Translations under genes and position numbers: made by a program
Part shown: positions 1 through 9,777 of the stretch, one piece after another
Layout of the letters: each line of letters begins with the position of its first letter
Position numbering within the stretch: the stretch's first letter is position 1
The notes under the pieces: generated by a model
What the model was told of the DNA's origin: nothing
The model's input: the letters and a program-made list of their open reading frames with translations, nothing else
Databases searched by the model: none
Source: Marisediminitalea lipolytica
GTDB taxonomy: Bacteria; Pseudomonadota; Gammaproteobacteria; Enterobacterales; Alteromonadaceae
Length of the DNA stretch: 64,000 nucleotides
NCBI RefSeq assembly: GCF_001758465.1
Contig: NZ_MJIC01000004.1
Span: 208,484 to 272,483 of the forward strand
Direction: 5' to 3'

Positions 1-7
1 AATAACA

Positions 8-589
8 ATGAGACAATATGCTGCAATAAGCGCAGCTTTATTACTGACTGGCTGTACGTTAACGCCAGCCAAGGAAGACAAAACAGAATTAACCGTGACT
101 CAGCCTCAACCTCAGGTCAGTGTGGCTGATTGTATTTTTACTGCTTCAGATAACCTGGATCCGGCGCGCTGTGAGTTAAGTTTTTGGCTGGATTACTGGG
201 CTCAGGTAGAACAGATGGGCTGGCCTAAGCGTGAGTCGTTAATCGAGCAATTAAACGATACCCCAGACGCGCTGTTGCAAAAGGTGATTTTATCCCAGCC
301 GGTGAATACGCCTTACAAAGCCAGACTGCGGGCGCAACATTGGTTTGAGCAATTACTACCGGCGTTAACCGAAGCAAATCAGCAGCGCCTGAGCGCCATC
401 ATTCAAAAGCCCAGTGAACATATGCTGGAGTTTGAATCCGCCATAACTTTGTTAAGCAAAGTGAATAATGGCCAGGACAAAACCATTGAAGCCCAGGAAC
501 AACAAATTAGCGAGTTAAAAGCCCAGCTTGAGGCATTACTCAAAATCGAATCAAACCTGATGAGTCAGGAAGAGGAGACGCAGCAGTGA
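8..589 (+). CDS. QseG-like outer-membrane lipoprotein of the GlrK/GlrR locus
   Basis: A 193-residue protein with a lipoprotein signal: a hydrophobic stretch ending in LLTGC puts the lipidated Cys at residue 16. The C-terminal 40 residues are Glu/Gln-rich and look like a coiled coil (EAQEQQISELKAQLEALL). It is followed with a 4-base overlap by the GlrR response regulator gene. In enterobacteria this position, between sensor kinase glrK/qseE and regulator glrR/qseF, is held by the lipoprotein QseG, which modulates the kinase in the envelope. Primary sequence similarity to QseG is not obvious by eye, so the name rests on context and lipobox. The kinase gene should lie just upstream of the window. 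Confidence 0.7.
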   Translation: MRQYAAISAALLLTGCTLTPAKEDKTELTVTQPQPQVSVADCIFTASDNLDPARCELSFWLDYWAQVEQMGWPKRESLIEQLNDTPDALLQKVILSQPVNTPYKARLRAQHWFEQLLPALTEANQQRLSAIIQKPSEHMLEFESAITLLSKVNNGQDKTIEAQEQQISELKAQLEALLKIESNLMSQEEETQQ

Positions 590-1926
590 GTGACAATGCA
601 AAGCAGCCATCCCATATTCTTTTGGTTGACGACGACCAGAGTTTATTACGCTTAATGACTATTCGCCTGCAAAGCGAAGGTTTTCAGGTCACCGCAGTGG
701 AAGACGGCCAGGCAGCGCTGAAGAAAATCAACACCGGTACCTTTGACTTGGTACTGAGCGATTTACGTATGCCGGGGTTAGATGGGTTAAGCTTGTTTGA
801 AGAAATTATGGCTATCCGCTCAGATATTCCGGTGATACTGATGACCGCCCATGGCACGATTTCGGATGCCGTTGAGGCGACTCAGCGTGGTGTGTTTGGC
901 TTTTTAACCAAGCCGGTAGATCACGACAAACTGCGGGAGCTGCTGGGTAAAGCCCTGCAACATTCAAAAGCGGCCGAGCCGGGGGAGTGGTGCAAGGAAA
1001 TTATTACCCGTTCACCCGAGATGCTGCACGTGCTGGATCAGGCTTATCGCATCGCCAAACGGGAAGTTAGTGTGTTGGTAACCGGTGCCAGCGGCACTGG
1101 TAAAGAGTTGCTGGCTAACGCTATCCATCGCGCCAGCGATCGGGCGGGTTATCCGTTTGTGGCAATTAACTGCGGCGCCTTACCCGAGAATCTGCTCGAA
1201 TCTGAACTGTTTGGTCACGTAAAAGGCGCTTTTACCGGTGCTGTTACCGCTAATCAGGGGTTATTTCGTGAAGCCCATGGCGGTACCCTGTTTTTAGATG
1301 AAATTGGCGATATGCCAATGACGTTGCAGGTTAAGTTACTGCGCGCGTTACAAGAACGCCAGATCCGCCCGGTGGGCAGCAGTAAATCCGTAGATATTGA
1401 TGTACGGGTGATTTCAGCTACCCACAAGGATCTGCATAAGGAAATGGAAGAGGGTAGTTTCCGTGAGGATTTGTTCTACCGTTTAAACGTAGTTAATTTA
1501 AAACTGCCGGCCTTAAAACAACGCAGCGAAGACATTCCGCTACTGGCGCGCAGTTTGTTAAAACAAAGTGCCGAACGCCATGGCGTTAAGGTAACTCAGT
1601 TTTCTGAAGATGCCATGCAACTGCTGGTTAAAAGCGACTGGCCGGGCAACGTTCGCCAGTTGGTGAATGTGGTAGAGCAGTGCGTTGCATTAACCCAGAC
1701 ACCGGTTGTTCCCTTACATTTAGTGGAGCAGGCCTTATCGGCAACCCGACAAAGCTGGCCAACATTAACCGAGGCCCGGGATGCCTTCGAGCAAAAGTAC
1801 CTGTTCAAGCTGCTTAAAATGACCGACGGAAACGTTACCCGGGCAGCAGAGCTGGCCGGACGCAATCGTACCGACATGCATAAGCTAATGAAAAAGCACA
1901 ATCTGGATGCGGGCGACTTCCGTTAG
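586..1926 (+). CDS. glrR: GlrR/QseF-type sigma54-dependent response regulator
   Basis: A 446-residue NtrC-family activator. The N-terminal receiver domain has the acidic pocket (VDDD, residues 14-17) and phospho-acceptor D59 in LSDLRMPG. The central AAA+ domain has Walker A (GASGTGKE), the sigma54-contacting loop GAFTGA intact, and Walker B (LFLDEIGDM). A Fis-type helix-turn-helix closes the protein (RAAELAGRNRTDMHKLMKK). All parts needed to activate sigma54 promoters on phosphorylation are present. It overlaps the preceding lipoprotein gene by 4 bases, as in the glrK-qseG-glrR operon, and converges with a DUF72 gene with which its last 4 bases overlap. Family members control envelope-stress small RNAs and glmY/glmZ in enterobacteria; the regulon here is unknown. 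Confidence 0.92.
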   Translation: MSDNAKQPSHILLVDDDQSLLRLMTIRLQSEGFQVTAVEDGQAALKKINTGTFDLVLSDLRMPGLDGLSLFEEIMAIRSDIPVILMTAHGTISDAVEATQRGVFGFLTKPVDHDKLRELLGKALQHSKAAEPGEWCKEIITRSPEMLHVLDQAYRIAKREVSVLVTGASGTGKELLANAIHRASDRAGYPFVAINCGALPENLLESELFGHVKGAFTGAVTANQGLFREAHGGTLFLDEIGDMPMTLQVKLLRALQERQIRPVGSSKSVDIDVRVISATHKDLHKEMEEGSFREDLFYRLNVVNLKLPALKQRSEDIPLLARSLLKQSAERHGVKVTQFSEDAMQLLVKSDWPGNVRQLVNVVEQCVALTQTPVVPLHLVEQALSATRQSWPTLTEARDAFEQKYLFKLLKMTDGNVTRAAELAGRNRTDMHKLMKKHNLDAGDFR

Positions 1927-2807
1927 AACAAACTATTTTGAGTTGCCGGGGCGGGCGCGAACGTCAGTTCCGGCAACGCACTTTGTGGAAACCTTAAGTT
2001 GTATAACTCAATAAACTGCTGAGCCAGCCAGGGCGCATCCTGATTGTCCGGACGATGAAAAAATAAATAGCTGGTTTTTCCCTGTTCCCGCCATTGGTGG
2101 CATTTTGCCACCCAGGGCTGCAAACAGCGGGCATTATCCTCATCATTATTATTACCTACAAATCGCATAACTGGCTGATTCGCCGTCGCAATAACATTTA
2201 CCGGCACCCGCGGCTTTTTGGTGCGTACTTCTGCGGTCACCGTATTATCCACGTCGCCGGTAAATAATGCTCTGGTGTCCATAATCACACGATTGACACC
2301 ATGTGCCATCAGCAATCGGTTAAGCAATTTTTCTGCCTCGCCTTTAGCGAAAAAGTCCGGATGCCTTACTTCTACCCCGTAGCTGAAATCTGCTGGCAGT
2401 TTTTGTATAAACCCTTCCAGCAGAGGCAGTTGTGCCGGACCAAAACTGGCGGGTAACTGCAGCATGAGTTGCCCCAGCTTATGTTCAAGCCGGGCCAGCA
2501 GGTTCAGCTGTTGTGTAACCATGGCATCGCAGTGCCGCAAGCTTGCCTTGTGGCTGATATCGCCATGAAATTTGAAGGTAAAGCGAAAATCCGCCGGTGT
2601 TATCGCCGCCCAGTTATCTACCACTGATTCGCCAGGCAAATGATAAAAGGTAGTATTGCCCTCCACACTGTTTAGTTGCAGAGAATAATCCGCTAACTGA
2701 CGCTTTGCTGCATGTCCGAACCAGCGTTTTGGCCAGCTATTGTGCTGCCATAGGGGCAAGCCGATAAAAACCGGCGCTAATGTGGTCGCAGAGTGGATAT
2801 TTGTCAT
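1923..2807 (-). CDS. DUF72 family protein (YecE-like)
   Basis: A 294-residue protein of the DUF72 family, which has a TIM-barrel-like fold and no well-established biochemical role. Recognised from the N-terminal FIGLPLWQHNSW/W segment, the SVEGNTTFYHLP motif, the FTFKFHGDISH strand and the VEVRHPDFF motif. Length matches the family. It runs convergently against glrR and is divergent from aspS, with about 195 bases between starts. No signal peptide is visible, so it should be cytoplasmic. Function cannot be assigned further. Confidence 0.85.
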   Translation of the reverse strand: MTNIHSATTLAPVFIGLPLWQHNSWPKRWFGHAAKRQLADYSLQLNSVEGNTTFYHLPGESVVDNWAAITPADFRFTFKFHGDISHKASLRHCDAMVTQQLNLLARLEHKLGQLMLQLPASFGPAQLPLLEGFIQKLPADFSYGVEVRHPDFFAKGEAEKLLNRLLMAHGVNRVIMDTRALFTGDVDNTVTAEVRTKKPRVPVNVIATANQPVMRFVGNNNDEDNARCLQPWVAKCHQWREQGKTSYLFFHRPDNQDAPWLAQQFIELYNLRFPQSALPELTFAPAPATQNSLF

Positions 2808-2835
2808 TGGGCTTTGGGTAGCATTTGTTTATACT
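2808..2835 (+). promoter_or_regulatory. candidate aspS promoter
   Basis: A TATACT -10 element at 2830-2835 is preceded, 16 bases upstream, by the weak -35 hexamer TTGGGC (2808-2813). A GC-rich stretch (GCGGCC) follows the -10, as in growth-rate-regulated promoters. It lies about 170 bases ahead of aspS. The -10 is good, the -35 is poor. Confidence 0.4.
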
Positions 2836-3001
2836 ATGCGGCCTTAAATTAAATCATAAAGACGCGATTGCGATGCATTATCCCAATGCCAGTAAAACAG
2901 GTAAAGCGATAATCCGGTATGTCACGCAGACACTGCGAGCCAACCAGCGCAACAACGCTCAATGAAAAAGAAGCTAACAAAGTAACTAGGGGTCGAAGAC
3001 C

Positions 3002-4765
3002 ATGCGCACAGATTACTGTGGGAAAATTAACGCATCTTATATTGGACAAGAAGTCACACTGTGTGGCTGGGTAAACAAACGTCGCGACTTAGGCGGCCTG
3101 ATTTTTATTGATCTGCGCGACCGTGAAGGTCTGGTGCAGGTAGTATTTGACCCTGATTTACCCGAAGTACAGGCGCTGGCAAATACCCTGCGTGCTGAAT
3201 TTTGCATCAAATTAACCGGCACGGTGCGTGCTCGTCCGGAAGGCCAGGTGAATAAGCAAATGGCCACCGGTGAAGTTGAAATTTTAGGTACCGGGCTGGA
3301 AATTTTTAATAAGTCTGCGGTATTACCGCTGGACTGGAATCAGGAAAACTCCGAAGAACAGCGTCTGCGCTACCGTTATCTGGATCTGCGTCGCCCGGTA
3401 ATGAGCAACAAGTTGCAGTTCCGTGCAAAGGTGACTGCAGCGGTTCGTCGTTATCTGGAAGGCGAGGGTTTTCTGGATATCGAAACCCCAATCCTGACCA
3501 AAGCGACACCGGAAGGTGCCCGCGATTATCTGGTACCCAGCCGTACACACAAAGGTGAGTTTTTCGCACTGCCGCAATCGCCACAGTTATTTAAACAGCT
3601 GCTGATGATGTCTGGCATGGACCGTTACTACCAGATCGTAAAATGCTTCCGTGACGAAGATTTACGTGCTGACCGCCAGCCAGAATTTACCCAAATCGAT
3701 ATCGAAACCACCTTTTTAGGTGCCGATGGCGTAATGGCCATCACCGAAGGTCTTATCCGCGATTTATTCAAGCAAATGCTGGATGTTGACCTGGGTGACT
3801 TCCCGCGTATGACTTACGCCGAAGCCATGCAGCGTTACGGCAGCGATAAGCCCGACCTGCGTAATCCGCTGGAACTGACCGACGTTGCTGATTTGCTGGC
3901 TGGTGTAGATTTTAAAGTATTCAGTGGCCCGGCCAACGATCCGAAAGGGCGTGTTGCTGTAATCCGCGTACCAGGCGGTGCGTCACTTTCACGTAAACAA
4001 ATCGACGAGTACACCAAGTTTGTAGGCATCTACGGTGCCAAAGGTCTGGCGTGGGTAAAAGTAAACGAAAAGGCCAACGGCCTTGACGGTTTGCAATCGC
4101 CGATCCTTAAGTTCCTGACGGCTGAAATCGTTGACGAAATTCTTAGTCGCACTGGTGCCGAAGACGGTGATATCCTGCTGTTTGGTGCCGATAACGCCAC
4201 CGTTGTTACCGAAGCCATGGGCGCACTGCGTCTTAAACTGGGTGAAGACTTTGAACTGCTGGAAGGTGAATGGCGTCCGCTGTGGGTGGTTGACTTCCCA
4301 ATGTTTGAAGAAGCCGATGGTCAGCTACATGCACTGCATCATCCCTTCACTGCGCCGCGTAATTTAACCCCTGAGCAGCTGGCTGAAACACCGGCGACCG
4401 CGTTGTCTGATGCCTATGATATGGTGTTGAACGGGGTAGAATTAGGTGGTGGTTCGGTACGTATTCACGACCAGACCATGCAATCAACCGTTTTCAGTAT
4501 CCTGGGTATCGACAAAGAAGAAGCCGAGCTTAAGTTTGGCTTCCTGCTGGAGGCCCTGCGTTATGGTGCACCACCGCATGCGGGCTTAGCCTTTGGTCTT
4601 GACCGTCTGGTGATGCTGATGACCGGTGCAACGTCTATCCGTGACGTGATGGCCTTCCCGAAAACCACTACAGCAGCTTGTCCGCTGACGGATGCGCCAA
4701 GCCCGGCGAATCCACAACAACTGGCTGAGCTGGCCATTGCAACAGTGAAAAAAGACGCTGAGTAA
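3002..4765 (+). CDS. aspS: aspartyl-tRNA synthetase
   Basis: A 587-residue class IIb synthetase that charges tRNA-Asp in the cytoplasm. The N-terminal OB-fold anticodon-binding domain contains [13 protein letters not shown]. The catalytic domain shows motif 2 ([20 protein letters not shown]) and motif 3 ([13 protein letters not shown]), and the bacterial-type GAD insertion lies between them. The length is normal for the bacterial enzyme (about 590). The start is ATG at 3002, just after a purine-rich stretch. Its stop codon overlaps the start of nudB by one base, so the two are probably translationally coupled. Confidence 0.97.
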   Translation: MRTDYCGKINASYIGQEVTLCGWVNKRRDLGGLIFIDLRDREGLVQVVFDPDLPEVQALANTLRAEFCIKLTGTVRARPEGQVNKQMATGEVEILGTGLEIFNKSAVLPLDWNQENSEEQRLRYRYLDLRRPVMSNKLQFRAKVTAAVRRYLEGEGFLDIETPILTKATPEGARDYLVPSRTHKGEFFALPQSPQLFKQLLMMSGMDRYYQIVKCFRDEDLRADRQPEFTQIDIETTFLGADGVMAITEGLIRDLFKQMLDVDLGDFPRMTYAEAMQRYGSDKPDLRNPLELTDVADLLAGVDFKVFSGPANDPKGRVAVIRVPGGASLSRKQIDEYTKFVGIYGAKGLAWVKVNEKANGLDGLQSPILKFLTAEIVDEILSRTGAEDGDILLFGADNATVVTEAMGALRLKLGEDFELLEGEWRPLWVVDFPMFEEADGQLHALHHPFTAPRNLTPEQLAETPATALSDAYDMVLNGVELGGGSVRIHDQTMQSTVFSILGIDKEEAELKFGFLLEALRYGAPPHAGLAFGLDRLVMLMTGATSIRDVMAFPKTTTAACPLTDAPSPANPQQLAELAIATVKKDAE

Positions 4766-5205
4766 TGGCTTATAAGCGTCCTGAATCAGTCCTGGTTGTG
4801 CTTTACAATGAGCACAATCAGGTGCTGATTATGCAGCGAAACGATGATGCCCAGTTCTGGCAATCTGTCACGGGCACCATTGAAGCAGGCGAGTTGCCCA
4901 TTGCTACGGCATACCGTGAAGTTGCCGAAGAAACCGGCGTGATTATGGCGCCGGAATCTGGCGCTATTATTGACTGCCAGCACATTAATCAGTACGAGAT
5001 CCGCCCGGAATGGCGCTATCGCTATCCACCGGACTCCTTTGTGAATACCGAGTACGTGTTTGTCAGTCAAATCAGCAGTCAGTCGCCCATCATTTTAACC
5101 GAGCATTCTGCCTATCAATGGGTCGAAAAATCCGTTGCTGCAGAGCGTGTCTGGTCACCTTCTAATCAAGCTGCCATTCTGGCATTTGTACCTGAGACAA
5201 AATAA
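4765..5205 (+). CDS. nudB: dihydroneopterin triphosphate diphosphatase (Nudix)
   Basis: A 146-residue Nudix hydrolase. The Nudix box is complete: G-x5-E-x7-REV-x-EE-x-G-V spanning [10 protein letters not shown] through REVAEETGV. NudB removes pyrophosphate from dihydroneopterin triphosphate at the start of folate synthesis. The name comes from the length, the N-terminal [12 protein letters not shown] segment and the position between aspS and ruvC, the order seen in many gammaproteobacteria. The start overlaps the aspS stop and the stop overlaps the ruvC start, one base each. Confidence 0.9.
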   Translation: MAYKRPESVLVVLYNEHNQVLIMQRNDDAQFWQSVTGTIEAGELPIATAYREVAEETGVIMAPESGAIIDCQHINQYEIRPEWRYRYPPDSFVNTEYVFVSQISSQSPIILTEHSAYQWVEKSVAAERVWSPSNQAAILAFVPETK

Positions 5206-5723
5206 TGGTAATACTGGGTATAGATCCAGGTTCCCGGGTAACCGGCTATGGTATTATCCGCCGTCATCAGGGTAAATTAAGTTACATAGCCAGTGGCTGT
5301 ATTCGTTTAACCGACAAGCCGCTGGCACCGCGCCTGGACAAAATTTTTGTGGGTGTCGGCGAATTAATTGCGCAGTTTAAACCGGAATGTCTGGCTATTG
5401 AGCAAGTGTTTTTAGCCCGCAATCCGGATTCGGCCCTAAAGCTTGGTCATGCCCGTGGCGCAGCGATGATTGCCGCCACCCAGGCCAGTTTGAGCGTATC
5501 GGAATATTCGGCCAGGCAAATTAAACAGGCCGTGGTGGGCACTGGTGGTGCTGATAAAACCCAGGTGCAGCATATGGTGAAGCACCTGCTGGGGTTGTCC
5601 GGCACGCCGCAGGCCGATGCCGCTGATGCGCTAGCCGTGGCTTTGTGTCACGCCCACAGTGAACAAAACCTGATTAAATTGGCCGGGCAAGCGCGCAAAA
5701 CCGTAAGAGGTCGTTTGCGATAG
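5205..5723 (+). CDS. ruvC: Holliday junction resolvase RuvC
   Basis: A 172-residue endonuclease that cuts Holliday junctions made during recombinational repair. The four catalytic acidic residues are present at the positions known for Escherichia coli RuvC: D7 (GIDPGSR), E66 (LAIEQVF), D138 and D141 ([10 protein letters not shown]). The gene is coupled to nudB by a one-base overlap and is followed after 40 bases by ruvA. Confidence 0.97.
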   Translation: MVILGIDPGSRVTGYGIIRRHQGKLSYIASGCIRLTDKPLAPRLDKIFVGVGELIAQFKPECLAIEQVFLARNPDSALKLGHARGAAMIAATQASLSVSEYSARQIKQAVVGTGGADKTQVQHMVKHLLGLSGTPQADAADALAVALCHAHSEQNLIKLAGQARKTVRGRLR

Positions 5724-5763
5724 GCCAGTGCACTATAAGCACATAACGGAGTAAAACAATAAA

Positions 5764-6396
5764 ATGATCGGACGTATTCACGGCCAGTTACTGGAAAAGG
5801 CACCGCCGGATGTGTTGGTGGATGTCGGTGGAGTAGGTTATGAACTCCAACTGCCCATGACCAGTTTTTATCAGTTACCCGCAGTAGGTGAAACCTGCAC
5901 TCTGTACACCCACTTTGTAGTGCGTGAGGATGCCCAGCTACTGTTTGGTTTTGCCGATAAGTTGGAGCGGGGGTTATTCCGCGAGCTTATCAAAGCCAAT
6001 GGTGTTGGCCCAAAACTGGGTCTGGCGATTTTATCCGGCATGTCAGCCAAACAATTTTTGCAGGTTGTGCAACACGAAGATGTCGCATCGCTGACCAATT
6101 TGCCGGGCATTGGCAAAAAGACCGCAGAACGTTTAGTGGTCGAACTGCGTGATCGTCTGGCCAAATTTACCAGGAACCTGGAATCCACGGGCAGTGAGTT
6201 GCTGGCTGGTGCGGGGCCGGATAACGGCGGTGAAAATGCCATAGTCGCCTTAAGTGACGTAAAGGAAGAGGCCATGAGTGCACTGGTGGCATTAGGCTAT
6301 AAGCCGCCACAGGCCAGTAAGATGGTTAATGCAGTGTATCAAGACGGTATGGACAGCGAAGCGCTGATCCGTCAGGCCCTGAAAGCAGCGTTATAA
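5764..6396 (+). CDS. ruvA: Holliday junction branch migration subunit RuvA
   Basis: A 210-residue junction-binding subunit. It starts with the typical MIGRIHGQL, has the helix-hairpin-helix motifs ([11 protein letters not shown] and [15 protein letters not shown]), and ends in domain III ([21 protein letters not shown]), which contacts RuvB. The tetramer holds the four-way junction while RuvB drives migration. It sits between ruvC and ruvB in a colinear cluster. Confidence 0.97.
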   Translation: MIGRIHGQLLEKAPPDVLVDVGGVGYELQLPMTSFYQLPAVGETCTLYTHFVVREDAQLLFGFADKLERGLFRELIKANGVGPKLGLAILSGMSAKQFLQVVQHEDVASLTNLPGIGKKTAERLVVELRDRLAKFTRNLESTGSELLAGAGPDNGGENAIVALSDVKEEAMSALVALGYKPPQASKMVNAVYQDGMDSEALIRQALKAAL

Positions 6397-6450
6397 TAAC
6401 GCTACAGAGGCTAAGCAGATTATGCTTAGCAGTGACAGAGAGACAAATAA

Positions 6451-7455
6451 ATGATTGAAGCTGATCGCTTAATTTCCGCCACTGAAAGTGATGATGATGC
6501 CGTTATTGACCGCGCTATTCGTCCTAAATTGTTGCAGGACTATACCGGCCAACAGCATGTGTGCGATCAGATGGAAATATTCATCGAGGCCGCTCGTCGC
6601 CGCGAGGATGCCCTCGATCATTTATTAATATTCGGCCCCCCGGGACTGGGTAAAACCACACTGGCCAATATTGTGGCCAACGAAATGGGCGTGAATATTA
6701 AAACCACATCGGGGCCAGTATTGGAAAAAGCCGGTGATTTAGCTGCACTGCTAACCAACCTGGAACGCAATGATGTGTTGTTTATTGATGAAATCCATCG
6801 GTTAAGCCCGGTTGTCGAGGAAATCCTGTATCCGGCGATGGAAGACTATCAGCTGGATATCATGATAGGCGAGGGGCCGGCAGCACGCTCTATAAAGCTG
6901 GATTTACCGCCCTTCACTCTGGTGGGCGCAACCACCCGCGCCGGTTCGTTAACGTCACCTCTGCGCGACCGCTTTGGTATTGTGCAACGCCTGGAATATT
7001 ACTCAGTGAAAGATCTCACCGATATCGTGGCGCGCAGTGCACACTACCTGAATCTCGAAATGGACGGCAGCGGCGCATTTGAAGTGGCTAAACGTTCCCG
7101 AGGCACTCCGCGTATAGCTAACCGTTTACTTCGCCGGGTTCGCGACTATGCTGAAATAAAGTCAGATGGCACCGTAAACGGGGATGTGGCGGCTGCCGCC
7201 CTGGATATGCTGGATGTAGATAAAGAAGGCTTTGACTACATGGACCGTAAACTGCTTAACGCCATTATCGAAAAGTTTGATGGCGGTCCGGTAGGCCTGG
7301 ATAACCTTGCTGCGGCTATCGGCGAAGAAAAAGAAACCATCGAAGACGTTATTGAGCCTTTCCTTATCCAACAAGGCTTTTTGCAACGCACCCCGCGTGG
7401 ACGTATTGCCACCCAACGCGCCTACCTGCACCTGGGTTTTCAGATTGATGGTTAG
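6451..7455 (+). CDS. ruvB: Holliday junction DNA helicase RuvB
   Basis: A 334-residue AAA+ motor with Walker A (GPPGLGKT), Walker B (LFIDEIHRL), sensor 1 ([11 protein letters not shown]), the arginine-finger region (PLRDRFG) and a C-terminal winged helix ([16 protein letters not shown]). Normal length. An inverted repeat (gttagcgc at 7451-7458, gcgctaac at 7474-7481) overlaps the stop codon, but no T-run follows, so it is not a clear terminator. Confidence 0.97.
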   Translation: MIEADRLISATESDDDAVIDRAIRPKLLQDYTGQQHVCDQMEIFIEAARRREDALDHLLIFGPPGLGKTTLANIVANEMGVNIKTTSGPVLEKAGDLAALLTNLERNDVLFIDEIHRLSPVVEEILYPAMEDYQLDIMIGEGPAARSIKLDLPPFTLVGATTRAGSLTSPLRDRFGIVQRLEYYSVKDLTDIVARSAHYLNLEMDGSGAFEVAKRSRGTPRIANRLLRRVRDYAEIKSDGTVNGDVAAAALDMLDVDKEGFDYMDRKLLNAIIEKFDGGPVGLDNLAAAIGEEKETIEDVIEPFLIQQGFLQRTPRGRIATQRAYLHLGFQIDG

Positions 7456-7579
7456 CGCTAAGCAACCGGCTTTGCGCTAACAAACCGAGATACCTTTAGC
7501 AGAACTGATTCTAATCAATATTTGAGCTTTCAGAGTAGTTATTATTATAAGGCAATGTCCCTTCAATAAAGGATAACTC

Positions 7580-7765
7580 ATGATTGCAAATGTAGGTGGT
7601 ATCGATAAAGTCGCCAGAGTAGTGCTGGGACTACTGATTATTTCTGCCGGTGTTTACTACCAGTCCTGGTGGGGCGTTATTGGCGTTGTTTTGCTGCTGA
7701 CCGGTATTATTAACTTTTGCCCGCTTTACCTGCCTTTTGGGATTTCTTCCCACAAAAAAGAATAA
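7580..7765 (+). CDS. small DUF2892 (YgaP-like) inner-membrane protein
   Basis: A 61-residue protein with two predicted membrane helices (about residues 12-27 and 31-46) separated by a short turn. It begins with the family's NVGGIDKVARVVLGL segment and carries the CPLYLPFGI motif. These match DUF2892, a family of two-helix membrane proteins, some fused to rhodanese domains (YgaP). A ribosome-binding site (aaagga) stands 7 bases before the ATG. Monocistronic by appearance. Biochemical role unknown. Confidence 0.8.
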   Translation: MIANVGGIDKVARVVLGLLIISAGVYYQSWWGVIGVVLLLTGIINFCPLYLPFGISSHKKE

Positions 7766-7857
7766 CGCAAGCCAATCCCGGCTGACGTATTGCTGCCAGC
7801 CCTTGCTGGTACTGGCCTTTGGCACTGGATTGTGTTGTGACTTGCTGAAAAACAGGC

Positions 7858-7885
7858 AAAAAAAAACCCGCTTCAATGAAGCGGG
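7858..7885 (-). terminator. intrinsic terminator of the candidate small RNA
   Basis: Minus-strand GC-rich stem formed by 7885-7877 and 7875-7867, then nine T residues (7866-7858). No minus-strand protein gene lies near enough to use it. Confidence 0.75.
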
Positions 7886-7975
7886 CTGAGAACAACAAGT
7901 GTTGAAGGAAAAAATCCAGGGAACTCATGTCTAACAGGCAATAAATCGAGAACTCATTCATCTGTCGACTTGATG
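7858..7975 (-). ncRNA. candidate small RNA, about 118 nt
   Basis: On the minus strand a promoter-like pair (-35 TTGTCG at 8009-8004, 16-base spacer, perfect TATAAT at 7987-7982) is followed about 115 bases later by a strong intrinsic terminator: an inverted repeat cccgcttca/tgaagcggg and nine T residues. The stretch between has no credible ORF and lies between two plus-strand genes, so the terminator serves neither of them. This arrangement is what a trans-acting small RNA gene looks like. I do not recognise it as a known family. Confidence 0.55.
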
Positions 7976-7981
7976 GTGTGC

Positions 7982-8009
7982 ATTATAGACAAATTCAGAC
8001 CGTCGACAA
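7982..8009 (-). promoter_or_regulatory. promoter of the candidate small RNA
   Basis: Reading the minus strand: TTGTCG (4 of 6 to consensus), a 16-base spacer, then consensus TATAAT. The predicted start of transcription is near 7975. Confidence 0.55.
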
Positions 8010-8231
8010 TTGAGAATAATTTTGATTTTGAATTAGAAAAACTAATCTGTAAATGAGTTGTTAATCTGCTATTTTTGCTGTCATAGGCCTGTAATATTAA
8101 GCTTTTATGTCAGTTGGCCAATCCCGGGCTTAGTTTGTCTAGCGATACATTTATTTGGTCTTGAATTAGTCCTGCTCTGGACACTCCTCAGCCTTTTACC
8201 TACCATATCGCGATAATTAAGAAGGAGAGCT

Positions 8232-8639
8232 GTGCCGGTGCATAAACTCAATATACGGGTCTATTACGAAGATACCGACGCGGGTGGCATTGTTTATTAC
8301 GCCAATTATCTGAAATTTGCCGAGCGGGCCCGAACCGAATGGTTAAGAGAACTGGGCTTTGAGCAGGATGTTTTTTTGGAACAAAACATCGCCTTCGTCG
8401 TCAAACACGTTGAAATGCACAATAATGCGCCTGCTCGCTTCAATCAAATGTTGAGTATTCACTCCCACATTGTAGAATTGAAGGGCGCTAGCATGACATT
8501 TAAACAAGATATTATAAATGCACAGGATGAGAATTTACTGGTTACTGTGCAAGCAAAAATCGCCTGTGTCGATTTGGCCAACATGCGGCCACGTCGGATA
8601 CCTGAGGCAATGTTAGGGGAATTTTCGCGTGTCATCTGA
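8232..8639 (+). CDS. ybgC: acyl-CoA thioesterase YbgC of the Tol-Pal cluster
   Basis: A 135-residue hot-dog-fold thioesterase. The signature [19 protein letters not shown] contains the catalytic Asp (D16). It is the first gene of the tol-pal operon in most gammaproteobacteria. The start is GTG at 8232, chosen because of the aaggag ribosome-binding site 5 bases upstream. Its end overlaps tolQ by 11 bases. It hydrolyses short-chain acyl-CoA or acyl-ACP; the link to Tol function is not settled. Confidence 0.92.
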   Translation: MPVHKLNIRVYYEDTDAGGIVYYANYLKFAERARTEWLRELGFEQDVFLEQNIAFVVKHVEMHNNAPARFNQMLSIHSHIVELKGASMTFKQDIINAQDENLLVTVQAKIACVDLANMRPRRIPEAMLGEFSRVI

Positions 8640-9312
8640 TTTAACTTTTATTGGCCTGTTTCTACAAGCAAGCTTTGTTGTTCAACTGGTGATGATGTTA
8701 CTCATCAGCGTTTCCATTGCCTCCTGGGCGTTTATTTTTCAGCGCCAGAAAGCCTTAAGTGGTGCGCGCAATGAAATGAAAAATTTCGAGGACGATTTTT
8801 GGTCTGGCGCCGATCTTAACCGCCTTTATCAAAATCTTTCCGCCGAAGAACAGGTTAGCGGTATGGGGCATATCTTTTGCGCCGGCTTTAAAGAATTTGT
8901 GCGCCTGCGTAAAAGTAATACCAACCCTAATATTGTTGTTGATGGCACTTACCGTGCAATGCGCGTGGCGTTGTCCCGGGAAGTGGATAGTCTGGAAAGT
9001 CGGTTATCCTTTTTAGCAACGGCAGGGTCGATTAGTCCCTACATTGGTTTGTTTGGTACTGTTTGGGGTATCATGAACGCGTTTATTGCCCTGGGTGAAG
9101 TGCAGCAAGCCACCTTATCCATGGTCGCGCCGGGTATTGCTGAAGCACTTATCGCCACCGCTATTGGTTTGTTTGCCGCCATTCCTGCGGTAATTGCCTA
9201 CAACCGCTTTAGTCACCAGGTGGAAAAGCTGGAAAACAGCTACGTAAACTTTATGGAAGAGTTTTCAGCTATCCTGCAGCGTCAGGCCCATGCGTCGCAG
9301 CAAAGCGCATAA
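8629..9312 (+). CDS. tolQ: Tol-Pal proton channel subunit TolQ
   Basis: A 227-residue inner-membrane protein of the MotA/TolQ/ExbB family. It has an N-terminal helix (about residues 15-35) and two later helices (about 135-155 and 168-190), in the family segment [18 protein letters not shown]. With TolR it uses the proton motive force to energise TolA during cell constriction. GTG start inside the end of ybgC. Confidence 0.96.
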   Translation: MSSDLTFIGLFLQASFVVQLVMMLLISVSIASWAFIFQRQKALSGARNEMKNFEDDFWSGADLNRLYQNLSAEEQVSGMGHIFCAGFKEFVRLRKSNTNPNIVVDGTYRAMRVALSREVDSLESRLSFLATAGSISPYIGLFGTVWGIMNAFIALGEVQQATLSMVAPGIAEALIATAIGLFAAIPAVIAYNRFSHQVEKLENSYVNFMEEFSAILQRQAHASQQSA

Positions 9313-9339
9313 CATCCTCGTTTAACAGGAGATAACGCT

Positions 9340-9762
9340 ATGTATGTGCGTAAACGCCGTCGCCCGGTATCAGAAATCAACGTTGTGCCTTACATCGATG
9401 TGATGCTGGTGCTGTTGATCATTTTTATGGTAACCGCGCCGCTTATTTCGCAAGGGGTAAAAGTTGACTTGCCAAAGGCGAGCGCCCAGCCCATTGAACA
9501 GGAAGACAAGCCGCCGATTATTGCGTCGGTCGATATCAAAGGGAATTACTACCTTAACTTAGGCGATAACCAGGAACAGGCCGTTGACGAAGAAGAAATG
9601 ACCGCACTGGTGCAGGCACAGTTAAAGCAAAGCCCTGATACGCCGGTGGTGGTTAAGGGGGATGGTCAGGTTGCCTACAATGAAGTTATTCAGCTAATGG
9701 TGTTACTGCAGAAAGCCGGTGTACCTTCGGTGGGTCTGATGACCGACCCGGTTGAAAAGTAA
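9340..9762 (+). CDS. tolR: Tol-Pal proton channel subunit TolR
   Basis: A 140-residue ExbD/TolR protein: a short basic N-terminus, one membrane helix with the proton-carrying Asp (VVPYIDVMLVLLIIFMV), and a periplasmic domain. A good ribosome-binding site (aggag) precedes the ATG at 9340. Partner of TolQ. Confidence 0.96.
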   Translation: MYVRKRRRPVSEINVVPYIDVMLVLLIIFMVTAPLISQGVKVDLPKASAQPIEQEDKPPIIASVDIKGNYYLNLGDNQEQAVDEEEMTALVQAQLKQSPDTPVVVKGDGQVAYNEVIQLMVLLQKAGVPSVGLMTDPVEK

Positions 9763-9777
9763 CCACAGGCACCGAAC

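Noticed and set aside
7451..7481. ruvB intrinsic terminator
   Set aside because: The inverted repeat is present but overlaps the stop codon, has an imperfect interior and no T-run follows.
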